DNA from: Amphibalanus amphitrite
Lineage: Eukaryota > Arthropoda > Thecostraca > Balanomorpha > Balanidae
Assembly (NCBI RefSeq): GCF_019059575.1
Contig: NW_024881507.1
Coordinates: forward strand, 558,001-622,000
Length of the DNA stretch: 64,000 bases
Reading direction: 5' to 3'
Below the pieces are notes generated by a model. The model had not been told where the DNA came from. It ran no database searches and worked only from the letters and a program-made list of their open reading frames with translations. This document shows positions 1 to 9,039 of the stretch, piece by piece (position 1 is the stretch's first letter; every line of letters starts with the position of its first letter). The translations under genes and the position numbers were made by a program.

Positions 1-404
1 CTATTGGCAGTAGTGAGCAATAAATTATGAACAAACAACATGCGAAACTGGGCGCTGATATTTTGATTTTTGATGATATTTGGGAGTTTTGTTTTAGCGG
101 CCTCGAACCTTCTGCTGAAGCGACATTCTTGGCGCGAAAAAGACAGTTGTGATGCAGGCAAAAAATGCTGGCGGGCTTTTACAGTTCTCCTGAGCTTAGA
201 CCAAAAAATATTGGTAAAAAATGAAAATACTGAAACTTGGGTTTTAAATAGCGTGAAACAGCGTTCGTGAAACTGTAATCGACCTGAAGAGAATGGTGGT
301 CCTTGATTTAGAACAGATAAAATGCAACTAAACCCAAACTGCCTTGAAACAGGAAAATGTCAGTCAACGACTAAACATCGTGGACAAGATTGAGATTCTT
401 ATTT

Positions 405-1929
405 CAGTAGGTGGAACTATGGTCATGAGTACCCAAATATAGGAACGTTCCCATTTTTGGGAACGGAGTTCCCAAATATGGGAACGGGCGTTCCCATTTA
501 TGAGAACGGAAGGTAATTTTTCGGCCGTTCGCCCACTAAAACTCATTAGTGCATCACATCTCAAAAAAGTGCACGCTAATTTAAGTATCTATGTACTAAG
601 TCTCTATAAAATTATCTTTAATCTGACCGTTGAACTAGGAAATTGACCGTCGAATGATATTTTTAATGATTTTTTGAAATGACGGAATGGTGAAAACATG
701 GGTTAGGTACACTACATTTAACATGCAATTTTAAGGAAAATGAAGCGTTTTGTTACATTTTGAGGTCGAGTATAATAATTTTCGCCTGGTTATGAAGTTT
801 CATCCTAGCGACACCAGATGCTGATAGATGCAAGTGAACACGCGGACAGTCCCAAGGTAATATTGTTGACATTTGGTGTCGAGGCGGACGACCGCGTAGA
901 ACGTGCGTGATTTTACCGAACTACTGTTGTAAACTCAGTTTAAGTGGTCGAAAATTATTCAGCTGTATTTTACCAGCCCGGAAAGACATATTTTATTTGG
1001 ATGCTAGCTGTTTAGCGTTGTTTTATAAGGAGCGTCATGAGCGTGGTTTTTGACTTCCGTGTTTCTAAGCATGATCGTTTTGGGGGAATTTCTCTTTATA
1101 GGTCGCTGTGTGGCTTATTTTTAATTTCTATGCTGATTTTGATCATTCCTCGTGCCCATCCTACCAGGCTTTTTGCCACTTACACTCATTAAGAAAGGAA
1201 AAAACTAGATTTTCATTGGGACTAGGTGTTTTGAGGGTGTAACATATTCAGCGTTCCCATTTTTGGATACTTCCTTGTACTCGTCAACTATCGGTGATAA
1301 ACAGACAGGTGCTTGACATGTCTCCACCCTCGGCACGGACGGTGGATATAGGTATGGAAGACCTTGTTGAACATCGCTGAGCGTTGTGCATTACGTAATC
1401 CTGCAGAGGGGGCGTGCCCGCTGCGAGATCGACGGGAATAAAAGCGCAGAAGACCGGGCGAAACATGCGACGGTCTTGCCGGAAAGGTCATCTGATGATT
1501 GTTGCGTTAACAATAATTTGCGGCGTTGGATGTGATGCTTGTTAATGAAAAGAGCCCCTGAAAGGCGTCGGTGAAATCGTTCCCAATTATGGGTACGCCG
1601 TTCCCATAATAAGGAACGCTTGCAGCGCCAGTGTACGAGAGCGTTCCCAAATTTGGGCTCGCGGCCCGGATGATGGACTGCTTTAGAAATAGGGGAACGA
1701 TTTGAAACTACGATGGGCCTTACAATATCAAACTCTTTCCCAACAATATTGCGACAAATATCAGGCGGTTCACGATCGTTTTCTATTTTTTGACGTCATT
1801 TAACGGTTCTTTTTCTTGTTTTAAATATTGCCTACATGGCGTTCCCATATTTGGGTTTATCGTTCCCAAACATGGGAACGAAAATGCGTTCCCGAAAATG
1901 GGTACGCTTGACCATAGTTCCGCCTACTG
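405..1929. mobile_element. Non-autonomous DNA transposon, family B, copy 1 (ATTT target duplication)
   Basis: The ends form an imperfect inverted repeat of about 30 bp. The left begins CAGTAGGTGGAACTATGGTC, and the right end read in reverse begins CAGTAGGCGGAACTATGGTC. ATTT flanks both sides (401-404 and 1930-1933). Inside each end lie several short palindromic blocks built on GGGAACG/CGTTCCC, for example around 440-510, 1580-1660 and 1840-1910. No transposase reading frame is visible, so it must be mobilised by another element. A second copy at 23663-26122 has the same ends, the same flanks and nearly the same interior. I cannot assign it to a superfamily: 4-bp duplications occur in several, and the ends match none that I recognise. 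Confidence 0.85.
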
Positions 1930-1933
1930 ATTT

Positions 1934-3220
1934 GTGGAAACCCAAAATAACAGAAATGAAATAGATCAAAGTCCAGTTATACCAGCTAAAAATCGCCAGC
2001 TGCTGTTATTTTATTTCTTTGAATTCTCGTCAACTTTTAACAACCCTGTGAAAAATATTGCTGTTGTTCAAACATGAGGCTGGGTGATTTGATATTATTT
2101 TTCACATCCATGAGACATAACCATCGGGATGACTTTGGGTAAATCCTAGCAATTTCCTAGTGATTTCTCTGTTGGGTAAATTGGCATCTGAAAATTAAAA
2201 TTTTTTGTTACACCACTCATGGCGAACCGTACCTATAGAATGTCAAGTTCTCTATTGAGACTACATTTTATGTGGCTTCTTGCTGGTGGCTTTTCAGAAA
2301 TGTAATAGCCTCGATGCCAAAAAAATATGATGAATGGTAATGCAAGCTGATGCTGAGTCTAACCCTGCTATAACTGATAAATCCTATTTGATTACCCTTA
2401 GTGGCTGTGATCTGCAACCAATGCATGATGTGGTAACCCCTAATTTGAGAAAATTACCCATTTACAGGTATTTAATTGATGGTAACTATGTTGCAAGGAA
2501 CACAGAGCCATGGACAAGAGGCATTTACTCAAGCAATAAGTGATGTTCACCCTCTCCTTTTAAAATGCTGCCACTTTCATGTATGTCTATCAAGCCAGTG
2601 GAATGTTTTCCAAATCAAAATGGAAAATCAAGTTTGCACTGCTCATTCCAACCAAGACCATGGAGTCCAGTAACATTGCTTGCGGTAGAGAGTGAGGCTT
2701 CAATAAGGTCTGCTCTGCTTTTCCAGGTAAGCACCTGCTTTACCATTATTCCCAGGTCCCACCTCATTTACACCACCACAAGACTGCTCCTTCAACCCAT
2801 TGCCCAAGTAACAAAGGTAACTAATAACTATTAATCATGATTACACTTCTTATACAAGGAAAAGCTGCAACACATTAGGGCAGGTTTTGCTCTGGAGACT
2901 AATGCTCAACATAAAAGTAATATGACTTACAGATTTTATGCTTTCTATTATGGCTCATTTCCCAAATTTAGTGATTTTCGTGCATGCTAGATACCAAACT
3001 TTAGATTACTACAGCACATTGTTATGGATTCTGGACTTTGTGTGAACATTACAGTACAGTCCACTCATCCCAACATATCTGCCCGCCGGTCGCCCCCTGT
3101 CCCCTTCCATGCGGCCTGCCGGGCGGCTGTGCTTTCCCAGCAGCCGCCAGCCGGGTCCCTAACCCCGCCCCCGGCGGCCAGCCTGCGGGCTACCGCTGGC
3201 TCAGCTTCTCCTGCAGCCGG
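1934..3220. other. Gene-free spacer, 3' flank of the CCDC166-like gene
   Basis: AT-rich sequence without a supportable gene. The part nearest 3220 should contain the 3' untranslated region of the minus-strand coiled-coil gene. A minus-strand ATTAAA-like poly(A) signal is possible near 2471, but I cannot confirm it. Small open frames at 2334-2834 show no recognisable domain. Confidence 0.5.
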
Positions 3221-6135
3221 CTACAGCTGGCTCAGTTTCTCCTGCAGCCGGCGGATGATGCCGCTGCGGTAGGAGCGCTCGCGCAGCTGCTCGTTGCGGA
3301 TGTGACTCTGGCGCCGGAACTCGGACTCGAGTAGCTTGTTCTCGTCGATACGCTCCTTGAGCTGTCCGCGCAGTGTGGCGTTCTCCTCACGCACCCGGCT
3401 CACGTAGTTCCTGGGGGGAGGGGCGACGGGCGCCGGTCAGTACTGACAGACCGGGTGCCATTAGTAAAGTAATACTGGGACGATTTGGCACTCATGGCAG
3501 AACGATCACCTCTCGGGTCCGGGTGTGGGGTATCTGACTGTGTTCTGAAATTACCTCGGGTTACGCGTCTTTTTCTGAAAGAAAGAATGATATATGCCTA
3601 CTGCGTCCCAGGCACCTTTTCAGTCACTTATCGACACAAATTTTCCCGTTCGTTACTCGGCCACTGATCTGGCTAGCACGTCCCCAACATGTCTGAGGCA
3701 CCGCGCTGTGCTAACTCACCCGAGGCATTGCTGAGCCACTGAGCTGGCGTGCTCCTTCACGTCGTCGAGCTCTCGCTGCAGCTCGTCTTGCAGCGAGTAT
3801 TTGAGCCTGGCGAACGAGAGCGCACCCACCATCAGAGTGAGCAAATGTGCGTCCGAATCAATTATTGTTTATGATTTGGAACTTACGAGACTAAACGAGT
3901 GGCAACCTACCAACAACTTCTAAGAATTCAAATACGCTCGAGCAGTTAACATGCAAAACTATAATGGACCGCTTTTTTATATTTTGAAGGAAGTACAAAA
4001 CAGCAACCGTAAATTAATCGTGAATGTGGTGGCATCCCTGAGCGTTAATGTGGACGGCAATAGTCACCACATCCACACGGTGAACACCATTCTATGACGA
4101 CGCCGGTCTGCCGGGCGTCAGTCCCGGTCCCTGCTGGGTCACCTGATGAGCTGCCGCTTCATCTCCAGCACCTGCGTGTCGTACACGTTTTTCTCCTCGT
4201 CCAGCTTGGTCTCAAGGTAGCTGATCTTGGTGTTCTGCTCCTGCTGCAGCTTCCTTAAGGGCGCAGAGACCGGATCAATTGGGCCACGGTATATGGATTT
4301 ATTGCTGCTTATTACTATTGGCTCAGGCATTGCGAAATTATTGATGCGGCAACGGTGTTACATGGGTCCATTCCATCGTTTTTCATTGGAAATCCTCTTC
4401 GGAAACCCGTTTTCCCAGTATTTCTGTCGCCTTTCCGTAATTCCCACAACCCTGCAAAGCGCAGCGTCCTTTCTAATACCTCGGATATACCTCCACATCT
4501 CCCTGGGGGGTCTCTGCCGCCCCTAGTCCCAAGCTCCCCCTCCCCCCTCCCGCGGGCTCGTCGCCTGCTCACCGGACGGGCTCCAGGTCCTGGAGCTGTT
4601 TCTGCGCCAGCACCAGCTCCTGGGAGCGGGTGGTGATCTCGTGTTGCAGCGCCGCCCGGCGCCGCTGGTAGCCGCTGCGCGCGTCGGCCCGCTGCTGATG
4701 TACCGACGCCAGCTGCTGGTCCTTGAGCAGCTGGATGCCCTGCAGGATCGCCTGGCGCCGCTCCGAGCGCGCCCGCATCTCACTCACGTAGCTGGAATGA
4801 TAGCGGTGAAACTGGTGGTGGTGGATGGTGAGAAAGCAGCTTTGCTTACTGAATGACCTCGGAATTTTTGGGGAAACCCTGATAATACTTATAAATGTGG
4901 ACGGGAACGGCCACCTCTCTCGTCTTTTGATGTCATGCTGAAAGGGAAGGCGACGGCCGGCTCATGTAGGTATGCTGGTATACAGGATAATATTTTTTAT
5001 ATAAATTTCGCTCGTATGTTTGAATGGACGGGTTGACAGCCGGAGCCCCTACCGTCCCCCTACCGTCCGATCGTGCAATTCCGGGTAACGGGAGAATTAA
5101 GATGCCAAATATTAACTTGCCCTTCAAAGCTGAACACGGCCTGTCCCACTCAACTGACTTCAACTGGCTGCGGCCGCTCCCACCAACCGCAGACCACCCC
5201 CGTCAGGAGTCTCAAATATCGAGCGCCGGAGCGACTCGAACTCGGGCTCTCGCTACCGGGAGTCCAACGCTCTACCAACTGAGTAGACCAACTGAGGACA
5301 GGCATTTCATGTTACGTATTGAATGTTTGAATATTCTCTAGTCGAATTCATCCTTTTAACGATGATTATTTGCATGATTACTTTCCTGTCCGATATCCCT
5401 CCACGCGAACCCACGATGAAACCAATAGATGCTTTGCGGTACAGCCTATATTCAGGCGCTAAAATGGAAAGCCACCTAGCGGCAGGATTATAAGTAGGCG
5501 TTCGCCCAACGGTCGCCTGGAGCGCTGAGCGAACGCAAACTTATAATCTTGCCGCTAGGTGGCTTTCCGTGTTAGTGCCTGAAGGTAGGCTGTACCGCAA
5601 AACATTATTCGCTCTGAACGATGGGCAGGCACCGAGTGGCAACGAGCGGCGCTTGCGAAAATTAGGTCTATCTATGTTTTCGCTCACAACGGATCGAATG
5701 ATATAATACAAGCCTGTAATAGCAATAAATCCTCAAAATATTACTTTACAGTGTCGGTATGATTTGGGTAATTACGACCTGTGTGCGTACCTGTTTCATA
5801 ATTTTATAAGTCACTTTTATCCGGAGTCACCCACCTCACACCTGACCCCCAATCATAGTTGCTCAGTTGGGGATCTATTCATTGCAGTCTCCCTCGATTT
5901 ACAGCGTACCTACTTACGCTTGGGTGTCGTCCTTGAGTGTCGTGGATTCCTCGTGAAGCTTGAGATTTTCTTCACGCAGTTCATCGATGCTGGTTTTCAA
6001 TCCTTCGATTTCTGTAGAGACCTCAGCGACTTTGGCTTGGAGCTCACCTTCCATTTGAGCAATTTCCGCTGGTGTGGGTCCCAAATCCTTTACCTTCTTT
6101 TTCTTTCCCGCCGCTTTGCCTTTCTTTTTCCCCAT
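3221..6135 (-). CDS. CCDC166: CCDC166-like coiled-coil protein (DUF4515 family), five exons, complete
   Basis: Coding exons are 6135-5918, 4791-4573, 4253-4143, 3806-3720 and 3410-3221. They join to 825 nt, encoding 274 residues plus a TAG stop. Every intron is GT-AG, and all four exon junctions are in phase 2. Donors are GTAAGT, GTGAGC, GTGACC and GTGAGT; the last acceptor has a C-rich tract before CAG. The start ATG leads into a lysine-rich head (MGKKKGKAAGKKKK). The rest is almost wholly heptad-like coiled coil. Landmarks typical of DUF4515 appear in order: AYVSEMRAR near residue 73, LQDLEPVRKLQQEQ near 141, then LEMKRQLIRLKYSLQDELQREL, and YVSRVREENATLRGQL near 213. The family is poorly characterised. 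Relatives such as BBOF1 act at basal bodies of motile cilia, so a ciliary or sperm-flagellar role is an inference. The protein is shorter than human CCDC166, mainly because it lacks the long low-complexity tail. It is transcribed away from the SWSAP1-like gene. Intron 1 holds a tRNA-like relic and a foldback element. Confidence 0.88.
5221..5292 (-). repeat. tRNA-like relic (tRNA pseudogene or SINE head) in intron 1
   Basis: On the minus strand a box-A-like stretch (ACTCAGTTGGTAGAGCG, near 5271-5287) is followed by a box-B-like AGTTCGAGTCG at 5232-5242, two bases off the consensus. Anticodon and acceptor stems do not pair, so it is not a functional tRNA. It is probably a tRNA-derived SINE head or an old tRNA pseudogene. 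Confidence 0.6.
5431..5602. repeat. Foldback (hairpin) element in intron 1 of the CCDC166-like gene
   Basis: Two arms of about 75 bp are near-perfect reverse complements. The left begins TTTGCGGTACAGCCT at about 5433, and the right ends AGGCTGTACCGCAAA at about 5601. The shared arm interior includes AAAGCCACCTAGCGGCA. A short loop around 5515-5530 separates them. The structure is typical of a foldback MITE. No clear target duplication was found. Confidence 0.8.
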
Positions 6136-7105
6136 TTTTCGCTCTCGCCTTTGACTGTTAGCGTATTTAGAACCTTACCCCTGCTCCACCCCACTTCAGT
6201 TAACTGGTGCCTTTCGTATACCGGTTTTGACTGAAGTTTTGACTGGAGGACTGGAGGATACGGCTTTGACCGCTTGGATTGGCTTGGACTGCAACGCTGG
6301 CAACGCTCTGCGGATTAACGCAAAGTATGATTTGATTTTACTGGAACCATATGAAATCGTGCGTTTCCGCCATGTCCTCCTCTACGAAGTGGTTATAGCC
6401 TGTTGTTCGAACTCCCTGATGTGCTATAATGCACGCTTTCTTTGACAATGTGTCGCATATATATGTAAATAGTTGACAAAAATGTACGGTTCGACAAAGG
6501 GGTCGCGTTGCGACTCTCAAATTTCAAATTGCTGCTGACGTCCGTGATTTTTTCGTTGAGCTAAATCTTAACTGTCACTGAAACTGCATGGCCCTGCGAT
6601 AGTTCTAATCGCATCCATCCTGGAGCTTGAGGCAGCTTACGGGAACGCGCTCATCCTGTACACTGAATAACTTGTTTTTCATGTGAGTTTTTATTAATGT
6701 TGGTATAATTGCTTTGCTATTTTCAGACTGTTTCAATTTGCAATATGAAGTAGCATAGTTGCAGATGCTCACATTGTTTCATCGTAGGTGGAGGCGATTG
6801 TGCATAACCTTTCTCTTCGATTATTTTTCAACATTTTGAAATAATAACAGCTGCGCGAGAAAAACATATAGGGTGTGCTAAATTTGTTATCATGTTTGTG
6901 AACTTTTGATTTGTCTTATAGTTTTTATTATTTTTTCATTGACACTCATTTACAGCTGGTTGAGTTACAAAGAGCAACCTCGGCTGAGTAGCGTGATGAC
7001 GAAGTGCATTAATGATACAGGGAAATGACATTCATCAATTCAGCTGCTAATAACTTGTTCCCAGTTTTCACTAATCACTGATCGCTGCTCTTCGGTACGT
7101 CGCAG
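6136..7105. promoter_or_regulatory. Intergenic region between divergent genes; possible shared promoter
   Basis: This stretch separates the start codon of the minus-strand CCDC166-like gene from the first recognisable exon of the plus-strand SWSAP1-like gene. It should hold the promoter of the former, plus the promoter and first exon of the latter. I searched the plus-strand frames for a P-loop (GxxxxGK[ST]) and found none. I cannot point to a specific TATA box or initiator. Placement as a promoter rests on position only. Confidence 0.4.
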
Positions 7106-7863
7106 GCGGCGGTGACACTGGCAGCCGCCGGTGACAGCGTGTTGTATATCACCAGCGCTCCGCTCCAGACCCTGCCGCCCACCGTTCACGGCATGCCCCT
7201 CCCGGCCTCCGAGTCCATGCACCGCGTGAGATTTATGTGAGTTACTACGAGATGCATATTTGGGGTGTTGAATCATATATGTGTTCAGAAGTTACTTTTC
7301 AGGCTCCTTTCAACGTCTTGCCTCAATTTCTGGTATGGTTTTGACTGGACTGTCCTTATCGACTACCGACTAGGTATCGGATGCCTCCGTCTAACTGTTA
7401 CCGTTACCGCCGCCGCAGCTACCTGCCCACCGCCGAGGCCGTGCTGGGTTACCTGGCCTCCCTGCACATCAGTGTCACCAGCGGCGGACGTTACCCGGAC
7501 GCCATCCTGCTGGACGCCCCGGCCGTGACAGCGCCCTCCCCCTCCGCGGCGGGTCGCACCCCTCCGGCGGCGGGTCGGACCCCTCCAGCAGCCGCCGAAT
7601 CGCCGCTGGCCACGCTGGCCCGCCTGCGCGCCGCGCTCGAGGACGCAGCGCTGACGGCGGCGGCGGCGACCGGGGGCCGGTGCGCGGCGCTGATGGTGTC
7701 CCAGCCGGCCGGGGCGCGGCCCGGTCGGCCCGTGGACCGGCGCACGGCGCGACTGGTGCCCACCGGGCCGGACACGCTGCAGCTGATCTGCGGACCGGTC
7801 ACGGCACACATGGAGGTGACGCCGCACTGCGTCCGCCTGAGGAGTGTCGCTGTGACACCGTGA
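7106..7863 (+). CDS. SWSAP1: SWSAP1-like RecA-fold recombination protein, last two exons (5' exon not found)
   Basis: Two exons are joined: 7106-7236 and 7419-7863 (stop TGA at 7861). The intron has a GTGAGT donor, a CTAACTG branch site at 7391-7397 and a CAG acceptor. The splice creates an ATC codon and restores one frame of 191 residues. The visible protein starts AAVTLAAAGDSVLYITSAPL, continues PLQTLPP, SMHRVRFIYLPTAEAVLGYL and a Walker-B-like PDAILLDAP near residue 75, and later has CAALMVSQPAG. Order and spacing match SWSAP1, which pairs with ZSWIM7 (SWS1) and supports RAD51-dependent homologous recombination. The P-loop that should lie just before AAVTL is absent: the first codons follow an acceptor at 7105, and an in-frame stop lies upstream. 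An Ala/Pro-rich insert with a repeated AAGRTPP lies after the Walker-B strand. The assignment is from recognised motifs, not a database search. Confidence 0.68.
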
Positions 7864-7950
7864 CCGGTCTGCGTCCGCCTGAGGAGTGTCGCTGTGACAC
7901 CGTGACCGGTCTGCGTCCGCCTGAGGAGTGTCGCTGTGACACCGTGACCG
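7827..7950 (+). repeat. 42-bp tandem repeat, three copies, covering the stop codon of the SWSAP1-like gene
   Basis: The unit starts CTGCGTCCGCCTGAGGAGTG, at 7827, 7869 and 7911. The spacing of 42 bp equals 14 codons. The first copy encodes the final residues of the protein and its TGA; the other two lie in the 3' untranslated region. Copies look almost identical, so the expansion is recent or kept homogeneous. Confidence 0.93.
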
Positions 7951-8185
7951 GACCGGCGTGTCGGTGTGGTCTGCGTCCGACGGAGCACGACTCGTGCTGG
8001 TCCCGACACCTGCTCGTTGGGTTTTCTGTGATGTTTTGCCCAGGACCCTGTTCTTGCACTGAGGGTTCCGGTTCTTGGGAGCTAACCAAGTCTGATGGCT
8101 GTGAACACTGAACAACAGCATCTGTTACTGGTACTCTGTTGAATGAGACATTATGTTACGGTGCCAGTTTTACGTGACGTTTGCA

Positions 8186-8191
8186 AATAAA
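8186..8191 (+). terminator. Poly(A) signal AATAAA of the SWSAP1-like gene
   Basis: A canonical AATAAA lies about 325 bp after the stop codon at 7861. A T- and GT-containing stretch follows (CTTGTTAC, then TTTAATTTGTGTT). It is the first AATAAA after the stop that I can see. Confidence 0.6.
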
Positions 8192-8461
8192 GTACCTGCT
8201 TGTTACAAATGGCCTATCTCTCGTTTAATTTGTGTTCAGTGTCGTTCGCTGACGTATGTATGTAGTGGACTCCCTGTCGCGACATCTCGCCTCGGGTACC
8301 TAACCACGGGTTTCTAAACGTCCGCCAGGTGGCGGGCAGCATCATTCAGCGGTGGCGTCTCGCTGGGGCATATTCGCCCACACGGCACGGCTATAAAGTA
8401 CCCAATACCCACTACCCATACAGCAATGGTATGGTTCGCTGCTTATGGTGGAGGGGAACCG

Positions 8462-9036
8462 CACACACATTCACGGCAGGAACTGCACATTCACGGCGGG
8501 AACAGTGGAACCACGCATTCACGACAGGATCCACGCAGTCACGGTAGGACCCACACATTCACGGTTGGACCCACAGTCACGGCAGGATACACACACGGTC
8601 CTGGCGAGAACCCACGCAGTCACGGCAAAACCCACAGTCACGGCAGGATCCAGTTCCACACAGTCACAGCAGGAACCAAAGTCACGGCAGGATTTGCGCA
8701 GTCACGGCACGGCAGAGTCACGGTAGAACTCACACAGTCACGGTAGGACCTCAAAGTCACGGCAGGATCCACACAGTCACGACAGGACCCATCCAGTTCC
8801 ACACAGTCACGGCAGGATCCACAGTCACGGCAGGATTTGCACAGCCACGGCCACGGGGTATATTATGGCCTTGAGCCACGGGAGGGCAGAGTTACGGTAG
8901 AACTCACATAGTCACGGTAAAACTCACACAGTCACGGTAGGACTCACAAAGTCACGTCACGGCCGGACCTCACAGTCACGGCAGGATCCACACAGTCACG
9001 ACAGGACCCATCCAGTCCCGGCAAGGCCCACACACT
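8462..9036. repeat. Degenerate minisatellite, unit about 20 bp (CAGTCACGGCAGGATCCACA)
   Basis: About 575 bp made of variants of CACAGTCACGGCAGGATC. Units differ by substitutions and small length changes, and some are replaced by longer spacers. The long open frames seen through it (8329-8746) come from the lack of stops in the unit and are not genes. Confidence 0.9.
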
Positions 9037-9039
9037 AGG

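Noticed and set aside
7363-8121. Long minus-strand open frame of 252 codons
   Set aside because: It is the shadow of the SWSAP1-like exon and the 42-bp repeat. Its peptide is Arg/Pro-rich with a repeated VTVSQRHSSGGRRP-type segment created by the minisatellite.
8329-8746. Overlapping open frames rich in His, Ser and Gly
   Set aside because: They follow the periodic minisatellite at 8462-9036 and have no start context or similarity.
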